Notes: a model not told the origin generated them from the letters alone. Shown: positions 42,031 to 50,447, numbered from the stretch's first letter. The stretch is 52,640 bases of DNA from Paenibacillus agaridevorans (GCF_003112455.1 NZ_BDQX01000116.1:8301-60940), one strand, 5' to 3'. Numbers and translations: made by a program.

Positions 42031-43412
42031 ACGAATGGCGATCATCGAATTCCCTTCTCAAGAACGTGGCCAAGGGGCTGGCCGAGCTATTGTTTTTTAT
42101 GCCGATCTGGCTGACGGCTGGGCTGTATCTCATCCCCTCAGCGTTCATCATCCTTTGGTGCCTGTTGTTGCTCGCTGTATATGTTGTCGCTGCTGCGATT
42201 GCGGATCGCCGTCCCGTCATGCGTATTGCGTCGCGTTGGTTAATCTCGCTTGTTTTAGCCGCCAGTACGGGCCTTGTAATTGGCGGACTTGGCGGGGGCT
42301 TTAGCGATTACAAGTTATGGATCGCGGCCATCGTTTGCGGCATCGGCATGGCTGAGCAAGGAGCCGCCATGATCCGAAAAGGCTGGGCGGAGTCGTTCCA
42401 TACAGTGAAGATGGGCGTCGGAGTACTGGCTTATATGTTGTGTATTCCTTTTTCTTATTGGTTCCTTCATGAGCTTGCGGATCTGCGAATCGTCTTGGCG
42501 TTATGCGGCATTCTAGCTGTCCTTTTGGGGTTGTACATCCTGAATGACCGCCATCTGTCGAAGGAGTCCGTGGATGGTTCCAAGTCCAGGACGCTGGTTG
42601 AGGCGCGTCGGCGCAATAGGTGGCTGCTAGTAGCCTTATCCGTTTTTATGCTTGTGCTTGCGGCTTTTCGGCAAATCCAGCAATGGATTGAGGACACTGT
42701 ATTGGCAGGGCTAAGAGGTTTGTTTGCCAGGCTGGGCAACGGAGAGGAGCCGCCGCAGCCCCCTCCGGATCAGCCGCCGCAGCAACAGCCTGAGATGCCG
42801 CCGATGGAGAGAGGCGAGCCCGCTCAATGGCTGGTATGGCTGGAGCAAATCGTCAAGATTGTCGTCACGATTTTGATCATAGCCGCAGCTCTATTCTTGT
42901 TATATTGGCTGGTTAAGCGGTTAGCTGTTATAGGCAGGAATTGGCTGGACAGGCTGCTTCAAAGACAGTCTTCTATAAGCCAAGACGAAGGAGCTTATAC
43001 AGATGAGATCGAGAGCTTAATGTCATTAACCAAATGGAGAGACCGGATGGCTGACAAGCTGAAGTCTCGCCGTGGCGCCAAAGGCGATTCCGAGCCAGGC
43101 TGGGATGAGATTTCGGAGGGAAAAGAGCGGATGCGTTGGTTGTATCGAAGATGGCTGCGAGGGAGTATGCGCCAAGGCTACGAGCCGCAGCCTTATCTCA
43201 CGCCGCAAGAAGTTGCGCATGACTTGGCGCAGTGGAGAGGCGGCGACGGCGAAAGGCCGGGAGGCGAGGAGTTTGTCCGAGGTTATGCTTCTGTGAGATA
43301 TGGAGAAGCTCAGCCAGGCGAGGAACAGCTCGAAGGGCATCGTCGTTGGGTGGAGGAACAAATTTCCGCCGAACGTGCTTCGGGAAGCAGACGAAGAAAA
43401 TCCCGGGATTAA
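42027..43412 (+). CDS. Membrane protein with DUF4129-like C-terminus (MoxR operon)
   Basis: 461 residues. Five or six membrane helices in the first 230 residues, a Pro/Gln-rich external or linker segment (EEPPQPPPDQPPQQQPE), one more membrane helix (IVVTILIIAAALFLLYWLV) and a basic cytoplasmic C-terminus with the DUF4129-type pattern YLTPQEVAHDLAQ. Related operons often include a transglutaminase-core protein here; the catalytic Cys-His-Asp triad is not visible in this one. ATG 42027 overlaps the DUF58 stop. Confidence 0.78.
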   Translation: MNEWRSSNSLLKNVAKGLAELLFFMPIWLTAGLYLIPSAFIILWCLLLLAVYVVAAAIADRRPVMRIASRWLISLVLAASTGLVIGGLGGGFSDYKLWIAAIVCGIGMAEQGAAMIRKGWAESFHTVKMGVGVLAYMLCIPFSYWFLHELADLRIVLALCGILAVLLGLYILNDRHLSKESVDGSKSRTLVEARRRNRWLLVALSVFMLVLAAFRQIQQWIEDTVLAGLRGLFARLGNGEEPPQPPPDQPPQQQPEMPPMERGEPAQWLVWLEQIVKIVVTILIIAAALFLLYWLVKRLAVIGRNWLDRLLQRQSSISQDEGAYTDEIESLMSLTKWRDRMADKLKSRRGAKGDSEPGWDEISEGKERMRWLYRRWLRGSMRQGYEPQPYLTPQEVAHDLAQWRGGDGERPGGEEFVRGYASVRYGEAQPGEEQLEGHRRWVEEQISAERASGSRRRKSRD

Positions 43413-43425
43413 AGATGCTCAATTC

Positions 43426-43470
43426 AAAGGACCTCGAAATCCACGACATGGTGGAATGCGAGGTCCTTTT
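43426..43470 (+). terminator. Terminator of the MoxR operon
   Basis: AAAGGACCTCG (43426-43436) pairs with CGAGGTCCTTT (43459-43469), inner CCAC/GTGG stem, T-rich end. Confidence 0.85.
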
Positions 43471-43527
43471 GCGTCTTTGGCAGCAAAGCAGTGATTATAA
43501 GTGAGTGAATATCCTCTATAAGCAAGC

Positions 43528-44505
43528 TTATAATTTGCTTCTTATATCCTCAACGATCTTTTGCCCGTGGAAACGTCCCGATTCGATAAAAATTTCGTTC
43601 GCCTCATGTCTGGAGGCCACTACGCCGGCAAGGTAAATTCCAGGTACATTGCTCTCCATCGTGTCTTCGTTGAACGTCGGGTAACCTTCGTCTTCCATCG
43701 TTATGCCTGAAGCGGTCAGAAATTGGCGGTCCGGATGGAAACCTGTGAGAGCAAGCACGAAATCGTTAGGAAGCTCCGTTATGCCTTCGGGAGATTCGAT
43801 GATAACCGCGCGTGGAGTAATCTCGACGACTCGGGAATTAAACTTCATAACAATGGCGCCATTGTTTACTTTGTTCTCGATGGTAGGCCGTACCCAGGGC
43901 TTGATGCTTCGAGAATAGTCCTCGCCGCGGTACACGATCGTGACTCTGGCGCCGACCCGCTCCAGTTCAAGCGCGGCATCGATGGCAGAGTTGCGTCCGC
44001 CGATGATCGCAACCTCCATGCCGATATAGGGATGCGCTTCGCGGAAAAAATGGCTCACTTTTTCCGATGTCTCGCCGGGAATGCCTATCATATTGGGATG
44101 ATCGAAGTAGCCGGTCGCAATGATGACGTTTTTGCTTTCGTAGGACAATGCATCTCCGTGGCGGTCATGTCCTCCCAGTACGAAGCTGCCGTCCTCCCTG
44201 CGTTCGATGGAAGTGATCGTTTCGTAAGGCCGGATACGCAGCCCATGACGCTGTGCGGCAGTTCGATAGTAGTGCAGAGCTTCGATCCGCGAAGGTTTCT
44301 CGTTGGCGGACGTAAACGGAACATTGCCGATCTCCAGCCTGTCCGCCGTGCTGAAGAAATTCATGTACGTAGGGTATTGGGAGATGGAGTATGCGATATT
44401 ACGTTTTTCAATGACAAGCGGGTTCAGGCCTGCTTGCTGCAGCTCGATGGCAGCCGCCAGTCCGCAAGGCCCCGCCCCGATTATTATGGCTGATTCCAAT
44501 GACAT
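43528..44505 (-). CDS. ypdA: Bacillithiol disulfide reductase (YpdA/Bdr)
   Basis: FAD/NADPH oxidoreductase, 325 residues, that reduces oxidised bacillithiol in the cytoplasm. FAD site IIIGAGPCGLAAAIELQQAG with the conserved Cys in GPCG that is characteristic of YpdA; NADPH site VAIIGGRNSAIDAALELERVGA. C-terminal NVPGIYLAGVVAS closes the FAD fold. AGGAGGATC precedes the ATG. Its presence points to a bacillithiol-making Bacillales host. Confidence 0.93.
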   Translation of the reverse strand: MSLESAIIIGAGPCGLAAAIELQQAGLNPLVIEKRNIAYSISQYPTYMNFFSTADRLEIGNVPFTSANEKPSRIEALHYYRTAAQRHGLRIRPYETITSIERREDGSFVLGGHDRHGDALSYESKNVIIATGYFDHPNMIGIPGETSEKVSHFFREAHPYIGMEVAIIGGRNSAIDAALELERVGARVTIVYRGEDYSRSIKPWVRPTIENKVNNGAIVMKFNSRVVEITPRAVIIESPEGITELPNDFVLALTGFHPDRQFLTASGITMEDEGYPTFNEDTMESNVPGIYLAGVVASRHEANEIFIESGRFHGQKIVEDIRSKL

Positions 44506-44568
44506 GATGCCGATCCTCCTGAATGATAAACTAACTTTACATTAGAACGGGTGCAAACATTTTCCTCT

Positions 44569-44598
44569 ATATTACCCCCGAAGCTTCGCCAATGGCAA
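44569..44598 (-). promoter_or_regulatory. Predicted ypdA promoter
   Basis: Minus strand TTGCCA (44598-44593), 18-bp spacer, TAATAT (44574-44569). The -35 lies inside the dyad at 44585-44608. Confidence 0.45.
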
Positions 44599-44608
44599 AT
44601 TTGGCGAA
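44585..44608. promoter_or_regulatory. 8-bp dyad, possible operator between ypdA and its divergent neighbour
   Basis: TTCGCCAA (44585-44592) and TTGGCGAA (44601-44608), perfect inverted repeat separated by 8 bases. It covers the predicted ypdA -35 box and lies just upstream of the divergent promoter. Confidence 0.5.
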
Positions 44609-44616
44609 TGTCTGTC

Positions 44617-44644
44617 TTGTACAGCCTACGGAATATTGTATAAT
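44617..44644 (+). promoter_or_regulatory. Predicted promoter of the 173-residue protein
   Basis: TTGTAC (44617-44622), 16-bp spacer, TATAAT (44639-44644), start about 45 nt before ATG 44697. Confidence 0.6.
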
Positions 44645-44696
44645 AGGAGGAAACGCTTAAGTAAACCACCAACAAGATCTTACAGGGGGAGAAGCC

Positions 44697-45218
44697 ATGC
44701 AACGACGGTTTGTAATCGAAGCAGTAATGGTAGCCACGTATGGCCATCTGCTCGTCCCGAGTCGTCCCGTTGATTATGTCATTCCATATACATCGATTGC
44801 GGAGCTTTACGATATGAGAGATAGCCAGGAGCCCGTCATGGATGACCCGGATGATGATGCGCACGTCAAGGCCAAAATTAATGAACTTATTGCATTCTTC
44901 GAGGATTCCCTGAATCGGAAGAAGATCGAAAAGGCTTTGCAGGTGCCGTGGAGAGAGAGCGCTCCGTTGCTGCTGAACGACAGTATCCAATTTACAATCG
45001 TCAATGCCGTGGACAACGCGCAATATGGGGAGATTTTCGACCCCGTCGAGACGGAATTGCTGCTTTCCAGCCTCAAGCTTAACGTTCCGCTGTTGTCCGA
45101 TCAATTCGAATTTCAAGATAAGCTTATCGATGCGGAAGTGCCGGTACAGGTATACGACATCGAGGATTTCGAATTCGCCGTTGAAGAAGGCATTACGCCT
45201 GTCGATATGGAGCTATAG
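44697..45218 (+). CDS. Conserved protein of unknown function, 173 residues
   Basis: Acidic soluble protein starting MQRRFVIEAVMVATYGHLLVPSRPVDYVIPYTSI. Similar Paenibacillus proteins have, as far as I recall, sometimes been labelled ADP-heptose synthase, but no nucleotidyltransferase (HxGH) motif is visible and I do not endorse that name. No membrane segment. AGGGGGAG precedes the ATG. Terminated by the hairpin at 45271. Function unknown. Confidence 0.75.
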   Translation: MQRRFVIEAVMVATYGHLLVPSRPVDYVIPYTSIAELYDMRDSQEPVMDDPDDDAHVKAKINELIAFFEDSLNRKKIEKALQVPWRESAPLLLNDSIQFTIVNAVDNAQYGEIFDPVETELLLSSLKLNVPLLSDQFEFQDKLIDAEVPVQVYDIEDFEFAVEEGITPVDMEL

Positions 45219-45270
45219 TTCGCAGCCGGACAATAAAGCCGTCAGCGGATAAAAAGGGAGATCCAACATA

Positions 45271-45321
45271 AAGGGCAAGCGGGAGACGCTGGGAGGCGTC
45301 AATCCGGCTTGCCCTCTTTTT
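45271..45321. terminator. Terminator between the 173-residue gene and xerS
   Basis: GGGCAAGC/GCTTGCCC outer stem with GACGC/GCGTC inner stem, followed rightward by TCTTTTTG. Confidence 0.85.
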
Positions 45322-46393
45322 GTCTTCTGTCGATGGCTTCCGCCATTGTTTTATCCGTCAGATGCGCATAGATTTGCGTCGTCTCGGGAGAAGCATGTCC
45401 GAGCTGCTCCTGCGTCTTGTAGATATCGTTTTGCAAATAATAGTCCGTCGCAAACGAATGTCTGAGTTTATGTACGGAGAGATAGGGCTTGCCGAATCGC
45501 TTGGCATACTTGATCACCATGGCCTGAATCGCGCGTTTCGTCATGCGGGAGCCTTCATTTTTGCCGTTAGCGATGGCGAGGAACAGCGCTTTCTCCTTGC
45601 GCGGCGACTTGTATCTGGTTTCCCTAATGGCGATATACGCAGTCAGGTCTTCGACGGCTTCCTGACGGAAGTATACGGGCGTCTTAAAGGTATCGTCGTT
45701 CTTGCCCTTGCGAAAAACATAACAAAGCTTCTTTTTTAAGTCGATATCGTCCACGTTCAAGTTGACGACCTCGGATACGCGCAGTCCGGAATGAAGGATA
45801 AAACTAATGATGCAAGCATCGCGAACGCTATTTAGCTGAAACGAATGGGAGGCTTGTTTATTGTCTGCTACGTCCGTGCCGTAATGGACCTTAACGTAAG
45901 CCATAAATTCCGCTATCTCTTCCTCTTGCAGCAGCTTGCCCTCCAGCTTGGCCGCCGTGTCCTTGGGCTTATGCGTCCGTTTGATCGTAACTTTGGCCAT
46001 AACATTACGCTTTAGCAAAGGATAGAAGTCGTCATCCTCCGCGATTTGGCTCAAATAATGAAAGAGAGAGCGAAGGGACGAGAGCTTGCGCGAGATCGTC
46101 GTTCGATTATTGCGCTCCGGCTTGTGCGTCGAAAGAAACATCCGGTAGTTGTCGATGCTCTCCATCTTAAGCACCTCCAGCTCAGTCAGCTTGACTTCGC
46201 GGTAAGAAGATGCCTCCGTCAATCCTTCCGCCATCAGCCACTTCATAAATGTTTCGTAATCCCTTACATACTCGAGGAGAGAGGAAGGGGACAAATCGGG
46301 AAGCTTATAAGCGATAAATTGCTCGATATACCAAGGCATAGATGGAAGCTTGGCATCAAGCTCCTCACGGTCCTTCTGCTTAAGCAGGTTCAT
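45299..46393 (-). CDS. xerS: XerS-like tyrosine recombinase
   Basis: 364-residue tyrosine recombinase. Catalytic residues: Arg in ILHSGLRVSEVVNL, Lys in VFRKGKNDDT, HxxR in VHKLRHSFATDY, His in QLGHASPETTQ and Tyr in IYAHLTD. The N-terminus MPWYIEQFIAYKL followed by a SAM-like domain resembles streptococcal and lactococcal XerS, the single-recombinase dimer-resolution system, rather than XerC/XerD (about 300 residues). A XerS-like label is used for related proteins in Bacillales. It may act in chromosome or plasmid dimer resolution. Catalytic set is complete. Confidence 0.82.
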   Translation of the reverse strand: MNLLKQKDREELDAKLPSMPWYIEQFIAYKLPDLSPSSLLEYVRDYETFMKWLMAEGLTEASSYREVKLTELEVLKMESIDNYRMFLSTHKPERNNRTTISRKLSSLRSLFHYLSQIAEDDDFYPLLKRNVMAKVTIKRTHKPKDTAAKLEGKLLQEEEIAEFMAYVKVHYGTDVADNKQASHSFQLNSVRDACIISFILHSGLRVSEVVNLNVDDIDLKKKLCYVFRKGKNDDTFKTPVYFRQEAVEDLTAYIAIRETRYKSPRKEKALFLAIANGKNEGSRMTKRAIQAMVIKYAKRFGKPYLSVHKLRHSFATDYYLQNDIYKTQEQLGHASPETTQIYAHLTDKTMAEAIDRRQKEGKPD

Positions 46394-46638
46394 GCACTAA
46401 CGCCTCCTGTACCACAGCCTGGTCGGCTTATAAGCCGACTCTATGTTCTTATTGTAACAACGGCAACAGCCGGGGACAACAGGCTCGGTGACTTACATGG
46501 ACGAGTATTTTTAAAGAAATAGCAATTATATGTAATTTCTGCAGATCGGTTACATTCCAGCCGGGGCTATGTTACACTCTTACGAGTCGCTTGCCAGCAT
46601 TGGCCGGCGATAATCGGAAGAGGAGGCATGATGCCAAG

Positions 46639-47292
46639 ATGATAAACAAACTTCGAATCGGCGCCATGGTCGCCGTCCTGTTTGCATTGACGTTAGGGAC
46701 TGTGATGCAGCCGGCTTCGGCGGCGGCACCGGCCACTTTACAATATGGATCCACTGGCGCGGATGTGCCGGATCTCCAATATAGACTCAAGACGTTAGGT
46801 TACTTCAATGAAGGACTCACCTCTTACTACGGCGGCGTTACCCGCCATTCCGTGCTGCTGTTCCAGAGGGATTACGGTTTGAAAGCGGACGGAATCGCTG
46901 GACCTGCGACATGGAAGATGCTTAAGAAGGTATCGGTCAACAGACACGAGCTTGACTTGCTTGCGCGAATTATATACGGCGAAGCGAGAGGAGAACCGTA
47001 CGCGGGACAGGTAGCAGTCGGCGCGGTAGTCATGAACCGAGTGGCTCATGCCAGCTTCCCGGATACGGTAAAAGACGTGATCGAGCAGCCGCGCGCATTT
47101 ACCGCAGTGGACGACGGTCAATATTACATGAAGCCGGATACGACAGCATATAAGGCGGCGCTGGACGCCGTACGCGGCTACGATCCGTCAGGCGGAGCTT
47201 TGTATTATTTTAACCCGGATACGGCAACATCATCCTGGATCTGGTCCCGCAAGCAGATTGGCAAAATCGGCCGTCACATCTTTGCTGTCTAA
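46639..47292 (+). CDS. Secreted SleB-type cell-wall hydrolase
   Basis: 217-residue protein with a signal peptide (MINKLRIGAMVAVLFALTLG..., cleavage near AxA at about residue 28), a peptidoglycan-binding domain (YGSTGADVPDLQYRLKTLGYF...GPATWKML) and a Hydrolase_2 domain of the SleB/CwlJ family (LARIIYGEARGEPYAGQVAVGAVVMNR with the catalytic Glu). SleB enzymes are lytic transglycosylases that open spore cortex. AGGAGG lies 12 bases upstream of ATG 46639. Spore-cortex hydrolase is the likely role; vegetative hydrolase is possible. Confidence 0.88.
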   Translation: MINKLRIGAMVAVLFALTLGTVMQPASAAAPATLQYGSTGADVPDLQYRLKTLGYFNEGLTSYYGGVTRHSVLLFQRDYGLKADGIAGPATWKMLKKVSVNRHELDLLARIIYGEARGEPYAGQVAVGAVVMNRVAHASFPDTVKDVIEQPRAFTAVDDGQYYMKPDTTAYKAALDAVRGYDPSGGALYYFNPDTATSSWIWSRKQIGKIGRHIFAV

Positions 47293-47297
47293 TAGAT

Positions 47298-47350
47298 AAA
47301 GCATGATCGTGGAGCAGCATGTTGCTGCTTCCATCGACATGCTTTTTTTT
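47298..47350 (+). terminator. Terminator after the SleB-type gene
   Basis: AAAGCATG/CATGCTTT outer stem with an inner GGAGCAGCA/TGCTGCTTCC stem, then eight T. Confidence 0.85.
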
Positions 47351-47396
47351 GTGAAGACATGCTATAATAGATCGGTACATAACTGGGAGGTGCAAG

Positions 47397-48035
47397 ATGA
47401 AGGTCGAAATATGGTCGGATTATGTATGTCCGTTCTGCTATATTGGCAAAAGAAAGTTCGAAAGCGCGCTTGCCAGCTTCGAGCACAAGGACAGCGTTGT
47501 TACAGAGCTGCGAAGCTTCGAGCTGGATCCAAGTACGGATTCTTCCCTCGGCATGACTACCCATGAAATGCTGTCGCGCAAATACGGGATGAGCCTGGAA
47601 CAAGCAAAGTCGACTGGCGATGGCGTAGTTCAACAAGCGGCAGCCGTCGGATTGACGTTCCGCCTGGATGGCGCTTTGTCGCTTAATACGTTTAACGCGC
47701 ACAGGCTGGCGCATTACGCCGAGGAGCAAGGCAAGGGAGCTGCCATGTCCGAGCGCCTGCTTAAGGCTTATTTTACGGACAACTTGAACATCGATAATCC
47801 AGAACAGCTCGCTGCGCTTGCAGACGAGGTCGGACTGGACAAGGACGCGGCGCTGGCAGTGCTTCAATCCGACAGCTATGCGGATTCCGTCCGGGCGCAG
47901 GAGCAGGAAGGCAGCCGGCTTGGCATTCGCGGCGTGCCATTTTTTGTCATCGATCGCAAATATGCGGTGTCCGGTGCCCAGCCGCCGGAAGTTTTCCTGG
48001 AGACGTTAAAAAAAGCTTGGGCGGAGAAGTCCTGA
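47397..48035 (+). CDS. DsbA-family protein (FrnE type)
   Basis: 212-residue cytoplasmic thioredoxin-fold protein starting MKVEIWSDYVCPFCYIGKRKF with the CPFC redox motif. The inserted helical domain and C-terminal GIRGVPFFVIDRKYAVSGAQPPEVF (cis-Pro loop) match the FrnE/HCCA isomerase-like DsbA subgroup. No signal peptide. A perfect TATAAT lies upstream at 47363-47368 and GGGAGG precedes the ATG. Likely an oxidoreductase or isomerase acting on small substrates. Confidence 0.92.
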   Translation: MKVEIWSDYVCPFCYIGKRKFESALASFEHKDSVVTELRSFELDPSTDSSLGMTTHEMLSRKYGMSLEQAKSTGDGVVQQAAAVGLTFRLDGALSLNTFNAHRLAHYAEEQGKGAAMSERLLKAYFTDNLNIDNPEQLAALADEVGLDKDAALAVLQSDSYADSVRAQEQEGSRLGIRGVPFFVIDRKYAVSGAQPPEVFLETLKKAWAEKS

Positions 48036-48113
48036 AGGTGCAAACAAGCCTGCGGTATGGAACCGGGGCCGCTTGCACAAAATAGATCACGGCAGCAGGG
48101 AGAGGATACAGAC

Positions 48114-49199
48114 ATGTCTACGCAAGAGAGCCCATTGTACGTTTTTGTCGGTTCTTACGCTAACCAGGAGGATAACGGCGTCAAGGTGTTTACGCTGGAC
48201 GAAAAGAGCGGAAGCTTGACGCTGAAACACGAATACGCGGGTCTGCGCAATCCGACCTTCTTAAACGTGGATGCCGCTCGCGGCCGTCTCTATGCGATAG
48301 CGGACATTACGAAGGAATCGGGCAATAAAGTCGGGATTGGCGTCTCGTTTGCTATCGATAAGGAAACGGGCGAGCTTACGGAGCTTAATCGCGCCGAGAT
48401 GGCAGCCAATACAACATGTCATATTCAGCGTGACCGCGATAGCCGCTTTCTGACTGTAACGAGCTATCACGGCGGCATGATTGGATTGTCCGCAATCGGA
48501 GAAAAGGGAACGATCGGCGCTGTTTTGGACACTGCCCAGCACGTCGGAGCGAGCACGGGCGTAGATCCGCAGGACAAGCCTCACCCGCATTCCAGCTTCT
48601 ATAGTCCCGATGGACGTTACCTGTTCGTGCAGGATCTGGGGCTCGATCGCATTGTAGCTTATCGCCTGGATGATGAGCAAGGCAAGTTGATCTACCACAA
48701 TGAAACGGTCATTCGTACCGGAGGAGGTCCACGGCACTTCGTGTTCCATCCCGGCGGCGAATTCGCCTATGTCATTAATGAACTGGATTCAACGGTAACG
48801 GCATTTCGATATGACGCAGAGAACGGCGTGTTAAGCGAGATTCAGACAATCAGCACATTGCCTAAAGAGTTTGACGGAGAGAACGGCTGCGCGGAAATTA
48901 CGATTTCGGGCGATGGCAGGTATGTGTATGGCTCAAACCGCGGCCATGACAGTATCGTCGTCTACCAAGTACAGGAAGGCAGCGGCGAGCTAAAGGTTGT
49001 TCAGCATATCTCGACGGAAGGCGGCCATCCGCGTCATTTTGCTTTAACTCCGATCGGCAATTATTTGATCGCGGCCAACCGCGACGGCAATAATCTCGTC
49101 ACCTATCTGGTGGATAAGGAGCAAGGAACGCTTACTTGGACGGGACATTCCACGGAGGCCTCCAAGCCTGTGTGCGTCATTCCGGTATACTTATCTTAA
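48114..49199 (+). CDS. Lactonase-family beta-propeller (6-phosphogluconolactonase/YkgB type)
   Basis: 361-residue seven-bladed beta-propeller. Blade signatures repeat: YVFVGSYANQEDNGVKVFTLD, HPHSSFYSPDGRYLFVQDLGLDRIVAYRLD, GGGPRHFVFHPGGEFAYVINELDSTVTAFRYD and GGHPRHFALTPIGNYLIAANRDGNNLVTYLVD. These match the PF10282 lactonase family (Pgl/YkgB), whose E. coli member is 6-phosphogluconolactonase. ATG 48114 preceded by GGGAGAGG. No signal peptide, consistent with a cytosolic enzyme. Confidence 0.92.
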   Translation: MSTQESPLYVFVGSYANQEDNGVKVFTLDEKSGSLTLKHEYAGLRNPTFLNVDAARGRLYAIADITKESGNKVGIGVSFAIDKETGELTELNRAEMAANTTCHIQRDRDSRFLTVTSYHGGMIGLSAIGEKGTIGAVLDTAQHVGASTGVDPQDKPHPHSSFYSPDGRYLFVQDLGLDRIVAYRLDDEQGKLIYHNETVIRTGGGPRHFVFHPGGEFAYVINELDSTVTAFRYDAENGVLSEIQTISTLPKEFDGENGCAEITISGDGRYVYGSNRGHDSIVVYQVQEGSGELKVVQHISTEGGHPRHFALTPIGNYLIAANRDGNNLVTYLVDKEQGTLTWTGHSTEASKPVCVIPVYLS

Positions 49200-49251
49200 T
49201 AAATCACAGCATCATGCATTTTTTGGCGAAAGAAAGGAACTAGATACTCAC

Positions 49252-49473
49252 GTGACGACAACAAGCGACGGTACAAAACCGAACTTAAAACCTACAAAAA
49301 TATGGAAATGTAAAAATACCGAATGCAAAGCGTGGGTACGCGATGAATTCGCGGCAGCGACAGAGCAGCAATGTCCCATCTGCAAAGGGCCGATGCTCCG
49401 CAGCATGAGACATCTTCCTCCGGTTCAGAACAAGGCGAAGTCGCAGCCGCGCAAACCAAAAAACGATTTCTAA
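49252..49473 (+). CDS. YdjO-family zinc-ribbon protein
   Basis: 73-residue protein, GTG start with AAAGGAA upstream. Two cysteine pairs in a zinc ribbon: IWKCKNTECKAWVRDEF and QQCPICKGPMLRSMRHLPP. This matches the cold-inducible YdjO family of Bacillales. Basic C-terminal tail (RKPKNDF). Function unknown; RNA or DNA binding is plausible. Confidence 0.85.
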   Translation: MTTTSDGTKPNLKPTKIWKCKNTECKAWVRDEFAAATEQQCPICKGPMLRSMRHLPPVQNKAKSQPRKPKNDF

Positions 49474-49492
49474 CAGCTCAATAAGGAAACAA

Positions 49493-49536
49493 CAACACCC
49501 CTTTCTCGAAGGTTTACTCCGTAGAAAGGGGTGTTG
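49493..49536. terminator. Bidirectional terminator between ydjO and ykkD
   Basis: CAACACCCCTTTCT (49493-49506) pairs with AGAAAGGGGTGTTG (49523-49536); lies between converging genes. Confidence 0.85.
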
Positions 49537-49552
49537 TCTGTTCAAGAACAGC

Positions 49553-49867
49553 CTAGCCGATTAATTTGAGTCCGATTACGCTGGCAAGCACGAGGGCCAT
49601 AAAAAAGAGCCTGAGCGGCGTTCGGGGCTCCTTGTAGAACAGGATGCCGACTAACGCGCTTCCCACCGTTCCGATGCCGGTCCAAACCGCATATACCGTG
49701 CCCATGGGCAGGTCCTTCATGGCAAGCGACATAAATATGAAGCTGGCAAGGAAGCCTCCGCCCAGCATGAGGATACTTCGGGCAGATACACGCTTGTTCA
49801 GCTCCGAGATGCCAACGACTCCGACGACTTCCAGCATTCCTGCTAAAATGACGAACAACCAGCTCAT
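49553..49867 (-). CDS. ykkD: Small multidrug resistance (SMR) family exporter subunit, YkkD-like
   Basis: 104-residue four-helix membrane protein. The conserved Glu is in the first helix (ILAGMLEVVGVVGISELNK); GTVYAVWTGIGTVGSALVGIL is the SMR helix 3 signature. Its ATG overlaps the ykkC stop (ATGA). With YkkC it forms a paired SMR transporter; the guanidine-I riboswitch upstream implies guanidinium export (Gdx type), coupled to proton influx. Confidence 0.92.
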   Translation of the reverse strand: MSWLFVILAGMLEVVGVVGISELNKRVSARSILMLGGGFLASFIFMSLAMKDLPMGTVYAVWTGIGTVGSALVGILFYKEPRTPLRLFFMALVLASVIGLKLIG

Positions 49868-50214
49868 GACGATGTTCCTCCTTCGCGTTCATGCGTAACC
49901 AGCTTGAGTCCGATTACGCCGGTTAACAACAAGGAAATAAAGGCGATCTTGCCCCAATTAAACGGTACGCCGAATACAGTCATCTCCGCGATGACGCTGC
50001 CGGCGGTTCCTAATCCCACAAAGACCGCATAGACGGTGCTCGTTGGCAATATCCTGGAGGAGTAAATGAGCAAGCCAAAGCTGACTACGATAGCCACCCC
50101 GGTTACAATCCACTCCCATACGCTGTCCGCGTGTTTTAAGCCGATGACCCAAATAACCTCGAAACAAGCAGCGATGACGACGATAAACCAATATTTGTTG
50201 TTAGATGAAGACAT
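49864..50214 (-). CDS. ykkC: Small multidrug resistance (SMR) family exporter subunit, YkkC-like
   Basis: 116-residue four-helix SMR protein with the conserved Glu in FIVVIAACFEVIWVIGLKH and STVYAVFVGLGTAGSVIAEM. First gene after the guanidine-I riboswitch. The gene pair with overlapping stop and start matches ykkCD of B. subtilis, a heteromeric exporter. The residues around the Glu fit the Gdx (guanidinium exporter) subtype better than broad drug transporters, but this distinction is from memory. Confidence 0.92.
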   Translation of the reverse strand: MSSSNNKYWFIVVIAACFEVIWVIGLKHADSVWEWIVTGVAIVVSFGLLIYSSRILPTSTVYAVFVGLGTAGSVIAEMTVFGVPFNWGKIAFISLLLTGVIGLKLVTHEREGGTSS

Positions 50215-50292
50215 GTAGATCTGCTCCTCTCCGTTTTTGTTAAACCTAGCATGGCATTTGCGGGCGCAAACAATCCGTGGCGGGCATCACAA

Positions 50293-50336
50293 CAAAAAAA
50301 GCCCGGGAAATATCGTATCGATATCTCCCGGGCTTT
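50293..50336 (-). terminator. Riboswitch expression-platform terminator
   Basis: Minus strand AAAGCCCGGGAGATATCG pairs with CGATATTTCCCGGGCTTT (one A opposite a mismatch), followed by T-run. Shares its 5' arm with the aptamer. Confidence 0.9.
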
Positions 50337-50441
50337 TGTCCCTCCGTGTCATTCGCAATAGAACGGCTATCGCGCGGATTCCCTCGGACCAGTCCGGCGC
50401 GAGCGCCGCGGAACCCTAGAATCCCTTTGCCATATTCGGTT
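50293..50441 (-). promoter_or_regulatory. Guanidine-I (ykkC) riboswitch controlling ykkCD
   Basis: On the minus strand the leader contains CTAGGGTTCCG, CTGGTCCGAG, ACACGGAGGGACAAAAGCCC and CGGGAGA in order, the signature of the ykkC/guanidine-I aptamer. The 3' part forms the terminator at 50293-50336 (CCCGGG stem, T-run), which overlaps the ACGGAGGG...GCCCGGGAG segment, giving an on-switch: bound guanidinium stabilises the aptamer and prevents termination. Promoter: TTGACC (50477-50472), 18-bp spacer, TATAAT (50453-50448). Confidence 0.95.
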
Positions 50442-50447
50442 CGTTTG

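Noticed and set aside
44697-45218. ADP-heptose synthase label
   Set aside because: No nucleotidyltransferase or kinase motif is visible, so left as unknown function.
45299-46393. Mobile element around the tyrosine recombinase
   Set aside because: No flanking repeats, attachment site duplication or phage genes; neighbouring genes are ordinary chromosomal genes.
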